DNA from: Kangiella sp.
Lineage (GTDB): Bacteria; Pseudomonadota; Gammaproteobacteria; Enterobacterales; Kangiellaceae
Direction: 5' to 3'
Assembly: GCF_014762745.1 (NCBI RefSeq)
Contig: NZ_JABURJ010000120.1
Coordinates: forward strand, 1 to 48,500
Length of the DNA: 48,500 bases
A model generated the notes under the pieces. The model was not told the DNA's origin, did not search any database, and was given only the letters and a program-made list of their open reading frames with translations. Of the stretch, positions 1 to 8,724 are shown in pieces (positions within the stretch are counted from its first letter, which is position 1; each line of letters begins with the position of its first letter). A program made the position numbers and the translations under genes.

Positions 1-35
1 GAAGCCCTGAATTATAGCGTCTATGGCTTAGATAT

Positions 36-83
36 CTAGGATTTGTTGAACTTTCCTGCCGCTTTTGTGCTAACAAATCCTAG
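36..83. repeat. 12-bp perfect inverted repeat downstream of methyltransferase
   Basis: CTAGGATTTGTT (36-47) and AACAAATCCTAG (72-83) are exact inverted copies around a 24-nt loop, just past the stop of the minus-strand methyltransferase. No T-run follows the stem on either strand, so it is not a classic intrinsic terminator. It could be an mRNA 3' structure or a protein site. Nothing else is recognisable in bases 1-93. Confidence 0.4.
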
Positions 84-93
84 GCATGAGAGG

Positions 94-633
94 TTATTTT
101 GCCGGTTTGGCGATATAGACGAATGAGGGCGGAATATTGAGTGCAGTCCATTTAGATTTGGTTTCGGGGAAATACTCTCTGATCAGCTTTCGATCCTTGG
201 GCAGATACTGATATTGCACGAATAGGCCATTCGGTGACAGAACCTGATGGATCTGTTGTAAAAGGTCGCGCTTCATTTTTTCATCGAACAGAGCAATTGG
301 CAGACAGGAAAGCACAAAATCGACACTGTCTGCGGCAAAATCATTAGTTAGCTCAAGCGCGGAATGATTGTTGATGCTAAAGCCAGGATGTTGAATCCCC
401 TGCAGTAGAGGCAGTAGTTGGTCTGATAGCTCATAGGCTGTCAATTGAGCATCAGGAGCCATTGTTGCCAGCAAGTGGCGAGTAATCACGCCATCGCCAG
501 CGCCCAATTCAATCAAGGTCTTGGCAGAAGGGGAGATGTTTTTAGCAATTTTCTTAGCCAGAAAGCGAGAGCTCGGAGCAATGCTTCCTGTACTTTTTAA
601 ATTTTTCAGGGCGTATCGGGTAAACCCATTCAT
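94..633 (-). CDS. Class I SAM-dependent methyltransferase (phospholipid N-methyltransferase-like)
   Basis: Predicted 179-residue class I methyltransferase. The SAM-binding motif I reads ELGAGDG at residues 42-48, and the stretch SVDFVLSCLPIALF carries the motif II/III region. The N-terminal part with STGSIAPSSRFLA is typical of PmtA-like phospholipid methyltransferases and rRNA-adenine-dimethylase-like proteins; the substrate is inferred and may be phosphatidylethanolamine. I chose the ATG at 633 because the longer reading to 756 would run into holC and adds an AT-rich non-conserved tail, while an AGGCGAGA-like ribosome site lies just upstream of 633. It follows holC on the same strand after a 58-bp gap. 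Confidence 0.75.
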   Translation of the reverse strand: MNGFTRYALKNLKSTGSIAPSSRFLAKKIAKNISPSAKTLIELGAGDGVITRHLLATMAPDAQLTAYELSDQLLPLLQGIQHPGFSINNHSALELTNDFAADSVDFVLSCLPIALFDEKMKRDLLQQIHQVLSPNGLFVQYQYLPKDRKLIREYFPETKSKWTALNIPPSFVYIAKPAK

Positions 634-691
634 ACAATAGTTCTCGCCTAAGCTATTAAAATTATTATTAATTTTATTAAAAGATAAAAAA

Positions 692-1120
692 TTAATGCTT
701 TTTATGTTGCAATGGATAACCGTGTCCACGGTAAAACTTGTAGCGCTCTCGGGCACTTTCTTTGTGTTCTTCCTGATTAGGCACTATCTCATAGCACTTG
801 AGAAAATAACTGAAAAAAGGTTGCACGTCACGCGAAAGATTGATCAGACAGTCGTGTTGTTCTTCAGGCGGCTGGTTAAAACCAATTTGCACGGGAGGGG
901 CTTTTGCCGGCCCTTCGCCAACCAGATTGTGAGGTATAAATTCGTTTAAGTCTAAAGCCCATAGATACTCATCGACCGCATGGGCCTGTGCCTGATCGTG
1001 TGCGTGGATATAGACTTTGCGGCCTTGTTTGTAGAGGCTTTTAACACATTGACCAACCAGGCGAAGATAAGCCTCTTCGCCTGGTTGGCTTTCCAGAATA
1101 TGGAACTCGACCTGCGTCAT
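692..1120 (-). CDS. holC: DNA polymerase III chi subunit
   Basis: 142 residues, close to the usual chi length of about 147. The start (MTQVEFHIL) and the segment GRKVYIHAHDQAQAHAVDEYLWAL match the HolC family. Chi, with psi, links the clamp loader to single-stranded DNA binding protein during replication. It lies 2 bp after pepA on the same strand, the conserved pepA-holC order of gammaproteobacteria, so the two are very likely co-transcribed. In many relatives valS comes next; here a methyltransferase follows. Confidence 0.93.
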   Translation of the reverse strand: MTQVEFHILESQPGEEAYLRLVGQCVKSLYKQGRKVYIHAHDQAQAHAVDEYLWALDLNEFIPHNLVGEGPAKAPPVQIGFNQPPEEQHDCLINLSRDVQPFFSYFLKCYEIVPNQEEHKESARERYKFYRGHGYPLQHKKH

Positions 1121-1122
1121 AG

Positions 1123-2613
1123 TTACTTGATTCGGTTAAGAACAATTTGTGATAGTAAAGGTACGGGTCGGCCGGTCGCGCCTTTTTTAGCGCCACTGTT
1201 CCAGGCTGTACCTGCGATATCAAGATGCGCCCAGCGATATTTCTTAGTAAATTTTGCCAGGAAACATGCCGCTGTAATTGAGCCCGCTGCGCGACCACCA
1301 AGGTTGGTAAAGTCTGCGACGTTGCTCTTGAGCTGCTGATGGTATTCTTCCCAGATTGGTAGGCGCCACACGCGGTCATTAGTAATTTCACTGGCTGACT
1401 CGATTTCATTAGCCAGACCATTGTGGTTGCTCATCATTCCGGAAGCTTCATGGCCCAATGCAATAATCACTGCACCCGTCAAGGTTGCGATATCAATGAC
1501 GATGTCTGGATCGTAGCGCTCAATATAGGTCAGTGCATCACACAATACCAAGCGGCCTTCTGCATCAGTGTTTAAAATTTCGATTGTCTGGCCTGATAGA
1601 GATGTGACTACATCCCCTGGACGAGTTGCGCGCCCACTTGGCATGTTCTCAGCTGCTGCAACAACGCCTACCACATTGACCGGCAGGTTCATTTCCGCGA
1701 TCGCCTGCATCACACCAAATACCGACGCTGCACCGCCCATATCAAACTTCATTTCATCCATGGATGCTGATGGCTTGATTGAAATGCCGCCGGTATCGAA
1801 AGTAATACCTTTACCAACAAATACCACTGGCTTTTCATCTTTGCCGCCAGCCATATACTCCATACAAATCAATTTACCAGGTTGGTCGGAACCCTGGGAA
1901 ACTGAAACAAATGCACCAGCTCCCATGTCTGCCAGTTCAGACTCATCCAGAATGGTCGTCTTCATGGCATCGTAATGCTTGGCGAGCTCTTCGGCACGCT
2001 TAGCAAGATAGGTTGGGTTACAGATATTGCCAGGCAGGTTGGCCAGGTCTTTGGTTAATGACTGACCTTTGCTGATAGCCATGGCGTGTGAAATGGCTTT
2101 TTCACCTTCAGGCAGATCAGCGCGTGACTCGACGAATAATGTGATCTTGCGTAGCGGGCGTCGTGTTTCAGACTTTTTGCTTTTCAGCTCTTCAAACTGA
2201 TAAAGACTATCGTTGGCAGCTTCAACCGCGAAGCGGACTTTCCAATATAAATCCTGACCTTTAACATTTAATAACGGTAGGCAACTGATAGCGTCAGTTG
2301 TCCCTGTTTCGTGAAGAAATTTGATGGTTTTGCTGGATAATTTTTTATATTGAGAGCCGTCAAACTCTCGCTCTTTACCACAGCCGACCAATAAAACGCG
2401 CTCACAACTGGTGTGCGGAACGTTATGCAATAAAAGTGTCTGGCCAAACTTGCCTTCCATGTCGCCGCGACGAACGATGGCGCTGATATAGCCATCGCTG
2501 ATTTCGTCAATATGTTGCGCCTGAGCGGATAGTTTACGCGACTCAAATACGCCAACAATCAGACAGCCAGTTTTTTGTTTTTCGGGACTGCCACTTTTTA
2601 CAAAGAGTTCCAT
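1123..2613 (-). CDS. pepA: Leucyl aminopeptidase (M17 cytosol aminopeptidase)
   Basis: 496 residues, the normal size for PepA. The family signature NTDAEGRL begins at residue 348, and upstream the metal-binding block VGKGITFDTGGISIKPS is intact. This manganese/zinc enzyme removes N-terminal amino acids from peptides as a hexamer in the cytoplasm; E. coli PepA also binds DNA in Xer recombination and carAB control. It is first in a minus-strand unit with holC and divergent from lptFG, the same arrangement as in E. coli. No truncation or unusual residue was seen. Confidence 0.97.
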   Translation of the reverse strand: MELFVKSGSPEKQKTGCLIVGVFESRKLSAQAQHIDEISDGYISAIVRRGDMEGKFGQTLLLHNVPHTSCERVLLVGCGKEREFDGSQYKKLSSKTIKFLHETGTTDAISCLPLLNVKGQDLYWKVRFAVEAANDSLYQFEELKSKKSETRRPLRKITLFVESRADLPEGEKAISHAMAISKGQSLTKDLANLPGNICNPTYLAKRAEELAKHYDAMKTTILDESELADMGAGAFVSVSQGSDQPGKLICMEYMAGGKDEKPVVFVGKGITFDTGGISIKPSASMDEMKFDMGGAASVFGVMQAIAEMNLPVNVVGVVAAAENMPSGRATRPGDVVTSLSGQTIEILNTDAEGRLVLCDALTYIERYDPDIVIDIATLTGAVIIALGHEASGMMSNHNGLANEIESASEITNDRVWRLPIWEEYHQQLKSNVADFTNLGGRAAGSITAACFLAKFTKKYRWAHLDIAGTAWNSGAKKGATGRPVPLLSQIVLNRIK

Positions 2614-2620
2614 AGATCAC

Positions 2621-2648
2621 CTGCAAATCGTTGATTTTGGTTTATAAT
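2621..2648 (+). promoter_or_regulatory. Candidate sigma-70 promoter for lptFG
   Basis: CTGCAA at 2621-2626 and a perfect TATAAT at 2643-2648 are separated by 16 bp and followed by GCGCC. The -35 is weak. The identical string GTTTATAATGCGCC forms the -10 region of the tRNA-Leu promoter near 8166, which supports the call. Confidence 0.5.
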
Positions 2649-2738
2649 GCGCCATAGTTTAACCGATATGAGAATTAATACCAGCTTAGCGTTGTCTGCA
2701 AACTGGTATTAAAAAGCCAGTAAAACCAAGGATTTCCT

Positions 2739-3851
2739 TTGATTTTAAGTCGTTATCTAAATCGCGAAGTGTTAACCAGCACCACTGCTATTTTGGGTGT
2801 GCTGTTTGCCATTTTTATGAGCCAGCGCATCGTGAAATATCTGGCGCAGGCGGCAGCGGGTGATATTTCCGGTGCCATGGTCTGGCAGATGGTCGGTTTA
2901 TATAGCCCCGTTCTGATTGGTTTCTTATTGCCTCTGGCTTTTTTCCTTGGTTGTTTACTGGCTTTCAGCCGTTTATATGTCGACAGTGAAATGGCCGTAT
3001 TGCGCTCCGTCGGAGTTAGCGAGCAGTTCCTGATAAAAATGCTGATGCCTGCTGCATTGATTATTGCTGCAATTGGCGGAGCCGTAACCCTGTGGTTATC
3101 ACCGCAGGCCAATGAGCTGACCTACCAAATACGTGATGAGCATGCCAGCAAGTTGGAACTTAGCATGTTGACGCCGGGTCACTTTCAGGTCTTTCAGGAG
3201 GGGCAGGGCGTGGTCTATGCCGATTCGTCAGAACGCCCCACTCAGTTGGGTAATTTCTTTCTGGCTGAAATGCCCACCGAAACCAATCCCAACACTCGAA
3301 TCATTTCAGCACAAAGTGCCGAGCGTTTTTATGACGAGTCCATTGATAAGAATTTTTTGCAGCTTAATGATGGGCACGTTTATGAACTGGATGAAAACCA
3401 GCAAATCAGCAAAATAACGCGCTTTGAGAGCTATTTTGCTCGACTCGATGCTGAGCGTAGCATTGTCTCACGTCGCAAAATCAGCGCAACTGCCACATCT
3501 GAACTTTGGGATACCGCTGATGGTGCCAGTTGGGCTGAGCTTCATTGGCGACTGGCCGTTCCCATCTCAGTTCCACTATTTATGTTCCTCGCCATTCCGT
3601 TAAGTCGTGTGCGACCGCGCGAAGGAAAGTTTGCCAAGATGTTGCCGGCGCTAATGGTCTATATCGGTTATATCGTCTTGATTGTGGTTGTACGACGTGC
3701 GCTGGAAGATGAAAAGATTCCCGGTTGGCTGGGCTTTATCCCTATCTATCTGGTGATGTCATTATTGGCAGCGCGATTACTTTATCTGCACGGACGGGCC
3801 AATACGGTTAAAGCAAAGCAGCAAGCCGATAATGGGGGGGCCAGCTCGTGA
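2739..3851 (+). CDS. lptF: LPS export ABC permease LptF
   Basis: 370 residues with the LptF/LptG layout: a hydrophobic N-terminal block (about residues 10-125), a periplasmic beta-rich domain (about 130-260) and three C-terminal membrane helices (about 270-355). LptF pairs with LptG and the ATPase LptB to extract lipopolysaccharide from the inner membrane and pass it to LptC. The start is TTG at 2739, preceded by AAGGA about 6 bp upstream; no ATG sits nearby. The stop overlaps the lptG start (GTGA), indicating translational coupling. Confidence 0.95.
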   Translation: MILSRYLNREVLTSTTAILGVLFAIFMSQRIVKYLAQAAAGDISGAMVWQMVGLYSPVLIGFLLPLAFFLGCLLAFSRLYVDSEMAVLRSVGVSEQFLIKMLMPAALIIAAIGGAVTLWLSPQANELTYQIRDEHASKLELSMLTPGHFQVFQEGQGVVYADSSERPTQLGNFFLAEMPTETNPNTRIISAQSAERFYDESIDKNFLQLNDGHVYELDENQQISKITRFESYFARLDAERSIVSRRKISATATSELWDTADGASWAELHWRLAVPISVPLFMFLAIPLSRVRPREGKFAKMLPALMVYIGYIVLIVVVRRALEDEKIPGWLGFIPIYLVMSLLAARLLYLHGRANTVKAKQQADNGGASS

Positions 3852-4912
3852 ATATATTGCGCTTCTATATTGGCAAAACGATTTTGGCGACATCGCTGAT
3901 TACCTTATTGGCCCTGTCGGTCATTCGGGTTCTGTTTGCTCTGATTGACGAAAGTGGGGATTTTGGCAAGGGTAGCTATCAATTTGTTGATGGTCTGGCT
4001 TATTCATTATTGCTGGCACCGCAGTACATTTATGAATTTTTCCCGATGGCAATTCTGATCGGCTCAATTGCTGGACTGGGTTTGCTGGCTTCGCGCAGTG
4101 AGTTAACGGTTATGCGGGCTGCCGGCAAGACCACCATGCAGATTGTCGGTTCGGCACTCAGCTATGGTCTGATCCTGATCGCCTTTGCCATTTTTCTTGG
4201 TGAGTATGTATCACCGAAGACCACCCGTATGGCTGAAGATATTCGCAACCGTGCCATTCTCGGAGATCAGCTGGTTAAGGGGGAGCAGGGTGTCTGGGTT
4301 AAAGATGGCGGCAAGATGGTGCATGTGAAAGACGTGATTGGCAGTGACCGAATGGATGGTGTCTCGATTTATCAGTTCAATCAAAGCCAGACTTTGCAGT
4401 CGGTGATACATGCTTCAAGCGCTTTGTTGGATGATAATGTATGGCAGCTGAAAAATGGCTACAAAACTACTATCTTCGCCGATCATGTTGAGCGAGAGCG
4501 CTTTGATGCAATGGAGTGGCAAACCAATATTCAGATGGACAATTTAACGGTGCTCAGCGATGACCCTGAAACTCTGGATATTGTCAGCCTTTATAATTAT
4601 CGGCAGTATCTAGCCAATAATGGGTTGGAAACTCAAACCTATGATCTGGCGTTCTGGCGCAAGCTTATTCAGCCAATCAGTACTGCCATCATGATTGTGT
4701 TGGCCGCTTCTTTTGTGTTCGGGCCAATGCGTAGCGTTTCCATGGGCGCCAGAGTTTTAGTGGGTGTTTTAACCGGCATGGCTTATTTCTTTGCTGTGAG
4801 AACCTTCGGCCCGGTCAGTCTGGTGTTCGGTATGCCAGCAATATTCGGAGCAATTTTACCGCCCGCCATTTTTGCCGCTGGTGCCTGGTATATGTTGCGA
4901 CGGGCAGGTTGA
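3848..4912 (+). CDS. lptG: LPS export ABC permease LptG
   Basis: 354 residues with the same architecture as its partner: N-terminal membrane helices (about 10-125), a central periplasmic domain and three helices near the C-terminus (about 270-350). The segment GLLASRSELTVMRAAG is typical of LptG. It starts with GTG at 3848 and overlaps the lptF stop by 4 bp. It forms the second half of the LptF/LptG transmembrane dimer. lptB and lptC are not in the window, as is usual for this locus. Confidence 0.95.
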   Translation: MNILRFYIGKTILATSLITLLALSVIRVLFALIDESGDFGKGSYQFVDGLAYSLLLAPQYIYEFFPMAILIGSIAGLGLLASRSELTVMRAAGKTTMQIVGSALSYGLILIAFAIFLGEYVSPKTTRMAEDIRNRAILGDQLVKGEQGVWVKDGGKMVHVKDVIGSDRMDGVSIYQFNQSQTLQSVIHASSALLDDNVWQLKNGYKTTIFADHVERERFDAMEWQTNIQMDNLTVLSDDPETLDIVSLYNYRQYLANNGLETQTYDLAFWRKLIQPISTAIMIVLAASFVFGPMRSVSMGARVLVGVLTGMAYFFAVRTFGPVSLVFGMPAIFGAILPPAIFAAGAWYMLRRAG

Positions 4913-5046
4913 TGTGGCTTAAACCGAGCAGTTGCAGCTTCTTTTAATCGTCATCAGGCTAAGAATCGAGTAAAATACTCGCTTTGGCGCTGCCATATCA
5001 GGTTCGGTTGTATTGCACTTCAGACCCTATAACCGAGCTTATCATT

Positions 5047-5709
5047 ATGCCTTCCTTACGTTTTCGCTACCAAACCATTGAGTTTGGTGATCGTGGTGAA
5101 CTGGATATCCATCTGCGCACGCTGCGAGATAAACAACAATTTTCTGACCGCTATCAAGTCGCCGAAAAGCTCGGCATCAGTTCTGCCTCTTGGCCAATCT
5201 TTGGCGTGGTCTGGGACTCCAGTCGTGTATTAGCGGACCTCATGCATGACTTTGATATTCAGGGTAAGCGTATTCTAGAAGTGGGCTGCGGTATCGGGCT
5301 GGCTAGCCTGGTTCTCAATAAACGCCAGGCAGATATTACCGCCACCGACTATCACCCGGAAGTTGAAAATTTTCTGAATACCAATGCCTTATTAAACAAC
5401 GATCAGGTTATCCCATTTGTTCGAACCGGCTGGGCTGATGACGACAGCGGAATAGGGCAGTTCGATCTGATAATCGGTAGTGATTTGTTGTATGAGGTGG
5501 AGCATGTTGAGCTTTTGTCAGACTTTATTGATCAACATGCCAAGCCGCAGTGTGAAGTCATCTTGATTGATCCGGGCCGCGGCCACCATGCGAAATTTAG
5601 TCGCAAAATGGTTGAGTTGGGCTATCAGCATACCCAGACCGCAGCCATTCCAAATGATGCAATGGCTAATAACTACAAAGGACAGGTGTTGCGTTACGAG
5701 CGTAGTTAG
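5047..5709 (+). CDS. Protein methyltransferase of the METTL21/nicotinamide methyltransferase-like family
   Basis: 220-residue class I SAM methyltransferase. Motif I is LEVGCGIGLASLVL (from about residue 77), motif II contains ATDYHPEV, and FDLIIGSDLLYE matches the D-L-Y/E substrate-side motif of the METTL21-like protein lysine methyltransferases. W57 precedes FGVVWDSSRVLADL, a conserved N-terminal segment of this group. The substrate is unknown. I selected the ATG at 5047; an upstream TTG at 4984 would add 21 residues without conserved features. The 3' end overlaps the convergent RDD gene by 4 bp. Confidence 0.75.
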   Translation: MPSLRFRYQTIEFGDRGELDIHLRTLRDKQQFSDRYQVAEKLGISSASWPIFGVVWDSSRVLADLMHDFDIQGKRILEVGCGIGLASLVLNKRQADITATDYHPEVENFLNTNALLNNDQVIPFVRTGWADDDSGIGQFDLIIGSDLLYEVEHVELLSDFIDQHAKPQCEVILIDPGRGHHAKFSRKMVELGYQHTQTAAIPNDAMANNYKGQVLRYERS

Positions 5710-6173
5710 TCTTTTTGTTTGTCAGGAAGTGCGACAACGCGAGTGCCGCTGATTATGTCGTGCCAGCCCAGTTTTTTCGAGTTGAACAGGCTGAATAGCA
5801 TGCCAATACCCAATACAGCGGTAATGTCTCGCAGCAAGGCCTGGCCAAAAGTGACTGGCTTGCCATCTTTTTGTACCAGCATCAATTTCCAGGAGCTCAT
5901 GCCGACAGTCTGGCCGAAGCGGACGTGAGAGCCGACAAAGTAAAAGAGTATTAATAAAGCTGGAAGAACGGAGTAAATTTTGTAGAGGAGCGTGTCCTGC
6001 CCAGTATAGATATCATCAACGCCCAATAACCAGCGGATCAATGGAAAAGTGAAAAGCCCCCACAAAAACCAGATAGCGACACAGATCAAAGCATCATAAA
6101 GCCATGCTCCTAACTTTTTAGTTAATGGGGCGGGGGTGGTGACCAGTTGTTTAGAGGCAGTCTGTTCAGACAT
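5706..6173 (-). CDS. RDD family integral membrane protein
   Basis: 155 residues with the RDD pattern: a basic N-terminal segment leading to LGAWLYDALICVAIWFLWG (first helix, with the conserved acidic residue), a second helix PALLILFYFVGS, then GQTVGMSSWKLMLVQKDG and LLRDITAVLGIGMLFSLF. The FGQTVG and LRDI blocks are family hallmarks. RDD proteins are mostly of unknown function; some act in ion transport. The gene converges on the methyltransferase with a 4-bp overlap and stands alone on this strand. Confidence 0.85.
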   Translation of the reverse strand: MSEQTASKQLVTTPAPLTKKLGAWLYDALICVAIWFLWGLFTFPLIRWLLGVDDIYTGQDTLLYKIYSVLPALLILFYFVGSHVRFGQTVGMSSWKLMLVQKDGKPVTFGQALLRDITAVLGIGMLFSLFNSKKLGWHDIISGTRVVALPDKQKD

Positions 6174-6319
6174 GGTTTTTCTGCGCAGCTTATAAAGTGG
6201 CGCTAGTTTAACAAAAGCCGCACTTCGACTCCATACGAAACATTCGGTAACAGCATCTGCTTTATCAAGCAGCTAAATCTTGCTATAAAAGGCTCACGAA
6301 CATTTCTTTGGTGACAATA

Positions 6320-8119
6320 ATGAAACTAGTCAAAGCGCTTTTTATTTCGAGCATAATTTCCAGCAGCCTGCTGGTTAGCAGCATCACTGCCAATGCAGGC
6401 GAAGATTATACCCAGTGGTTGCATGAATTTTTCGACAAGGTTGAAGAGTACAGTCTTAAGCAGAATCCTTTATGGGCTGCCAGTCGTGGCGATGAGTCGG
6501 CCAAAGGCAAACTGCGTGATGTCAGCCCCGAAGCTTATCAGGTACGCAAGCAGGAGTTGCAAGAGCTGCTGGATGAGTTGAGCAGTATTAAGCGGTCTGA
6601 CCTTTCTGCCGAGGACCAAATCAGTTATGACATGATGAAGTCGCAGCTTGAACAACAGGTCGCGGAGATTGATTTTAAAACTTACCAGATGCCGCTTAAT
6701 TCTGAGTGGGGCTTCCATGTGGAAGCAGCTGGTCTGGCGCAGCGAGTCAGTCTGCGAACCTATGAGGACTACGAAAACTACCTGGCTTTGTTGACGCAAA
6801 TTCCTGGCTTCTTCCAGCAGAATATCAGTAACATGCAAGCAGGTCAGGCGCGAGGTTTTAGCGTACCGAAAGCTGTGCTGGAAGGTTATAGCGACGGCAT
6901 CAAGGCCTACATTAAAGATAATGCCAGTGAAACTGCCTGGTTTGCTCCCTTCAATAATTTCCCGAAACACTTTACCGAAGAGCAGAAAAAAGAATTGGTG
7001 AAGCAGGCGACGACAGTAATCGGCCAGGTAGTGGTGCCAGAATATCAAAACTACCTGAAATTCTTTGAACAAGAATATTATCCAAATGCCAAGAAAACCA
7101 TTGCCGCGTATGACTTTCCAGACGGCAAAGCTTACTACCAGAACCAGCTAAAGCTCTATACGACGCTTGATCTGACGCCAGATGAGATCCATCAAATTGG
7201 TTTGTCAGAGGTAAAGCGTATTCGTGCTGAAATGGAGCAGGTCATAAAAGACAGTGGTTTTGAAGGGACTTTTGCCGAGTTTCTAGACTTTTTGCGCACC
7301 GATCCGCAGTTCTACGCCAAAACCCCCGAAGAGCTGATTAAAGAAGCATCATATATTGCAAAGCGTATGGATCATAAGTTGCCGCAGTTCTTTGGTAAGT
7401 TGCCGCGCCAGCCTTATGGCGTTGTGCCTGTTCCAGAAGCTATTGCTCCGAAATACACAACCGGTCGCTACTCAGGAGCACCATTAGACAGCACCCGCGC
7501 AGGCGAATATTGGGTCAATACCTACGCCTTGGACAAGCGTCCTTTGTATAACCTTGAAGCGCTTACCTTGCACGAAGCCGTGCCTGGCCATCATCTTCAG
7601 ACCGCTTTAGCCAAAGAATTGGAGCACTTGCCCAACTTCCGCCAGAACACCTATATTTCAGCCTTTGGCGAAGGCTGGGGCTTATACAGCGAAAAACTGG
7701 GCCTTGAAGCAGGTTTTTATCAAGACCCGTACAGTAACTTCGGACGCCTGACCTATGAAATGTGGCGTGCTATTCGCCTGGTTGTGGATACCGGCATGCA
7801 TACCAAAGGCTGGACACGCGAACAGGCCATTAAAATGATGGAAGAAAATACCGCGCTCTCAACTCACAACGTACGTACCGAAATTGACCGCTATATCAGC
7901 TGGCCAGCGCAAGCCTTGTCTTATAAATTAGGCGAATTGAAAATCCTGGAGTTACGAGCCAAAGCAGAGAAAGAACTTGGCCCAGACTTTGATATCCGAA
8001 AATTCCACGATGCTGTGCTAGCAAATGGCTCAATTCCTCTAAGCGTACTCGAAACCCAAATCGAACAATTTATTGAGCAGGAAAAGCAACGACTGGCCGA
8101 CAAAAGCCAGTCTTCATAA
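6320..8119 (+). CDS. Secreted DUF885 family protein (putative metallopeptidase)
   Basis: 599 residues beginning with a signal peptide (MKLVKALFISSIISS..., cleavage likely after ANA near residue 24). The DUF885 core carries LHEAVPGHHLQ with H418, E419 and the GHH pair, a zinc-site pattern reminiscent of carboxypeptidase-like metallopeptidases. AFGEGWGLYSEKLG and the C-terminal PAQALSYKLGELKI block are typical of the family. Length matches usual DUF885 proteins. Alternative in-frame starts TTG 6308 and GTG 6311 exist, but the ATG at 6320 gives the cleanest signal peptide. The role is probably periplasmic peptide hydrolysis (inferred). Confidence 0.85.
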   Translation: MKLVKALFISSIISSSLLVSSITANAGEDYTQWLHEFFDKVEEYSLKQNPLWAASRGDESAKGKLRDVSPEAYQVRKQELQELLDELSSIKRSDLSAEDQISYDMMKSQLEQQVAEIDFKTYQMPLNSEWGFHVEAAGLAQRVSLRTYEDYENYLALLTQIPGFFQQNISNMQAGQARGFSVPKAVLEGYSDGIKAYIKDNASETAWFAPFNNFPKHFTEEQKKELVKQATTVIGQVVVPEYQNYLKFFEQEYYPNAKKTIAAYDFPDGKAYYQNQLKLYTTLDLTPDEIHQIGLSEVKRIRAEMEQVIKDSGFEGTFAEFLDFLRTDPQFYAKTPEELIKEASYIAKRMDHKLPQFFGKLPRQPYGVVPVPEAIAPKYTTGRYSGAPLDSTRAGEYWVNTYALDKRPLYNLEALTLHEAVPGHHLQTALAKELEHLPNFRQNTYISAFGEGWGLYSEKLGLEAGFYQDPYSNFGRLTYEMWRAIRLVVDTGMHTKGWTREQAIKMMEENTALSTHNVRTEIDRYISWPAQALSYKLGELKILELRAKAEKELGPDFDIRKFHDAVLANGSIPLSVLETQIEQFIEQEKQRLADKSQSS

Positions 8120-8145
8120 ACCACTAAAAATGGCGCTGTAAGCTC

Positions 8146-8173
8146 TTGCAAAAGCAGGTTATTGGTTTATAAT
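8146..8173 (+). promoter_or_regulatory. Sigma-70 promoter of the tRNA-Leu transcription unit
   Basis: TTGCAA (8146-8151), 16-bp spacer, TATAAT (8168-8173), then a GCGCC discriminator typical of stringently controlled stable-RNA promoters. The predicted start near 8180 is about 280 bp upstream of the tRNA, so both 122-bp repeats would lie in the primary transcript. Confidence 0.7.
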
Positions 8174-8214
8174 GCGCCTCACTTTTGAGGTCTTGTCTCA
8201 ATAAAAAGTTTAAA

Positions 8215-8458
8215 GCCAGAGTGGTGAAATTGGTACGACGACCGATGGAGTCGGGAGTGCCCTCGGTGCACACGGGAGTAGCGCGAAGCGCTACAAAATG
8301 CTTTAGGTTAGCTCCTAAGCTACAATCAGGTTTAAAGCCAGAGTGGTGAAATTGGTATGACGACCGACGGAGTCGGGAGTGCCATCGGTGCACACGGGAG
8401 TAGCGCGAAGCGCTACAAAATGCTTTAGGTTAGCTCCTAAGCTACAATCAGGTTTAAA
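8215..8458 (+). repeat. Two tandem 122-bp units that start with the tRNA-Leu 5' end
   Basis: Units 8215-8336 and 8337-8458 differ at only three positions. Each starts with GCCAGAGTGGTGAAATTGGTA, as in the intact tRNA-Leu at 8459, then diverges into about 100 nt with no anticodon or T arm. Inside each unit are three stems: ACCGATGG-like against CCATCGGT-like (one mismatch per unit), GTAGCGC-GAA-GCGCTAC, and TTAGG-TTAGCT-CCTAA. TTTAAA precedes each copy and the tRNA. The units sit between the promoter and the tRNA, so they should be transcribed in the leader. Confidence 0.85.
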
Positions 8459-8545
8459 GCCAGAGTGGTGAAATTGGTAGACACACGGGATTCAAAATCC
8501 CGCGCCCTTAAAAGCGTGCCGGTTCGAGTCCGGCCTCTGGTACCA
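8459..8545 (+). tRNA. tRNA-Leu (anticodon CAA)
   Basis: 87 nt including an encoded CCA end. The acceptor stem GCCAGAG pairs with CTCTGGT (closing G-T wobble), the anticodon arm is CGGGA-TTCAAAA-TCCCG giving CAA, a long variable arm typical of leucine tRNAs follows, and the T arm is GCCGGTTCGAGTCCGGC. It decodes TTG. It is the only intact tRNA in the window and is followed after 4 bp by a terminator. Confidence 0.97.
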
Positions 8546-8549
8546 CATC

Positions 8550-8577
8550 AAAGCCCTTGTTTTCGCAAGGGCTTTTT
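8550..8577 (+). terminator. Intrinsic terminator after tRNA-Leu
   Basis: Stem AAAGCCCTTG / CAAGGGCTTT with loop TTTTCG, followed by a T-run. Bases 8549-8577 are identical to 12053-12081 after the M6 protease gene. Confidence 0.9.
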
Positions 8578-8724
8578 CTTTTCTGCAGCAATTTTCGCGC
8601 AAAATTCTCTAAAAGTAATACAACTGTATGCATTTGTATCCAATCTTCTGAGTTTGGTAAACCTGCTTGATGAATAAAGCTGGCTGGTTTTTAATAGATG
8701 GCTGTTTGTTTCGGTGGAATCCTA

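Noticed and set aside
8124-8393. Minus-strand 89-codon open frame
   Set aside because: It lies across the tRNA-derived repeats, and its own sequence repeats accordingly; it has no ribosome site.
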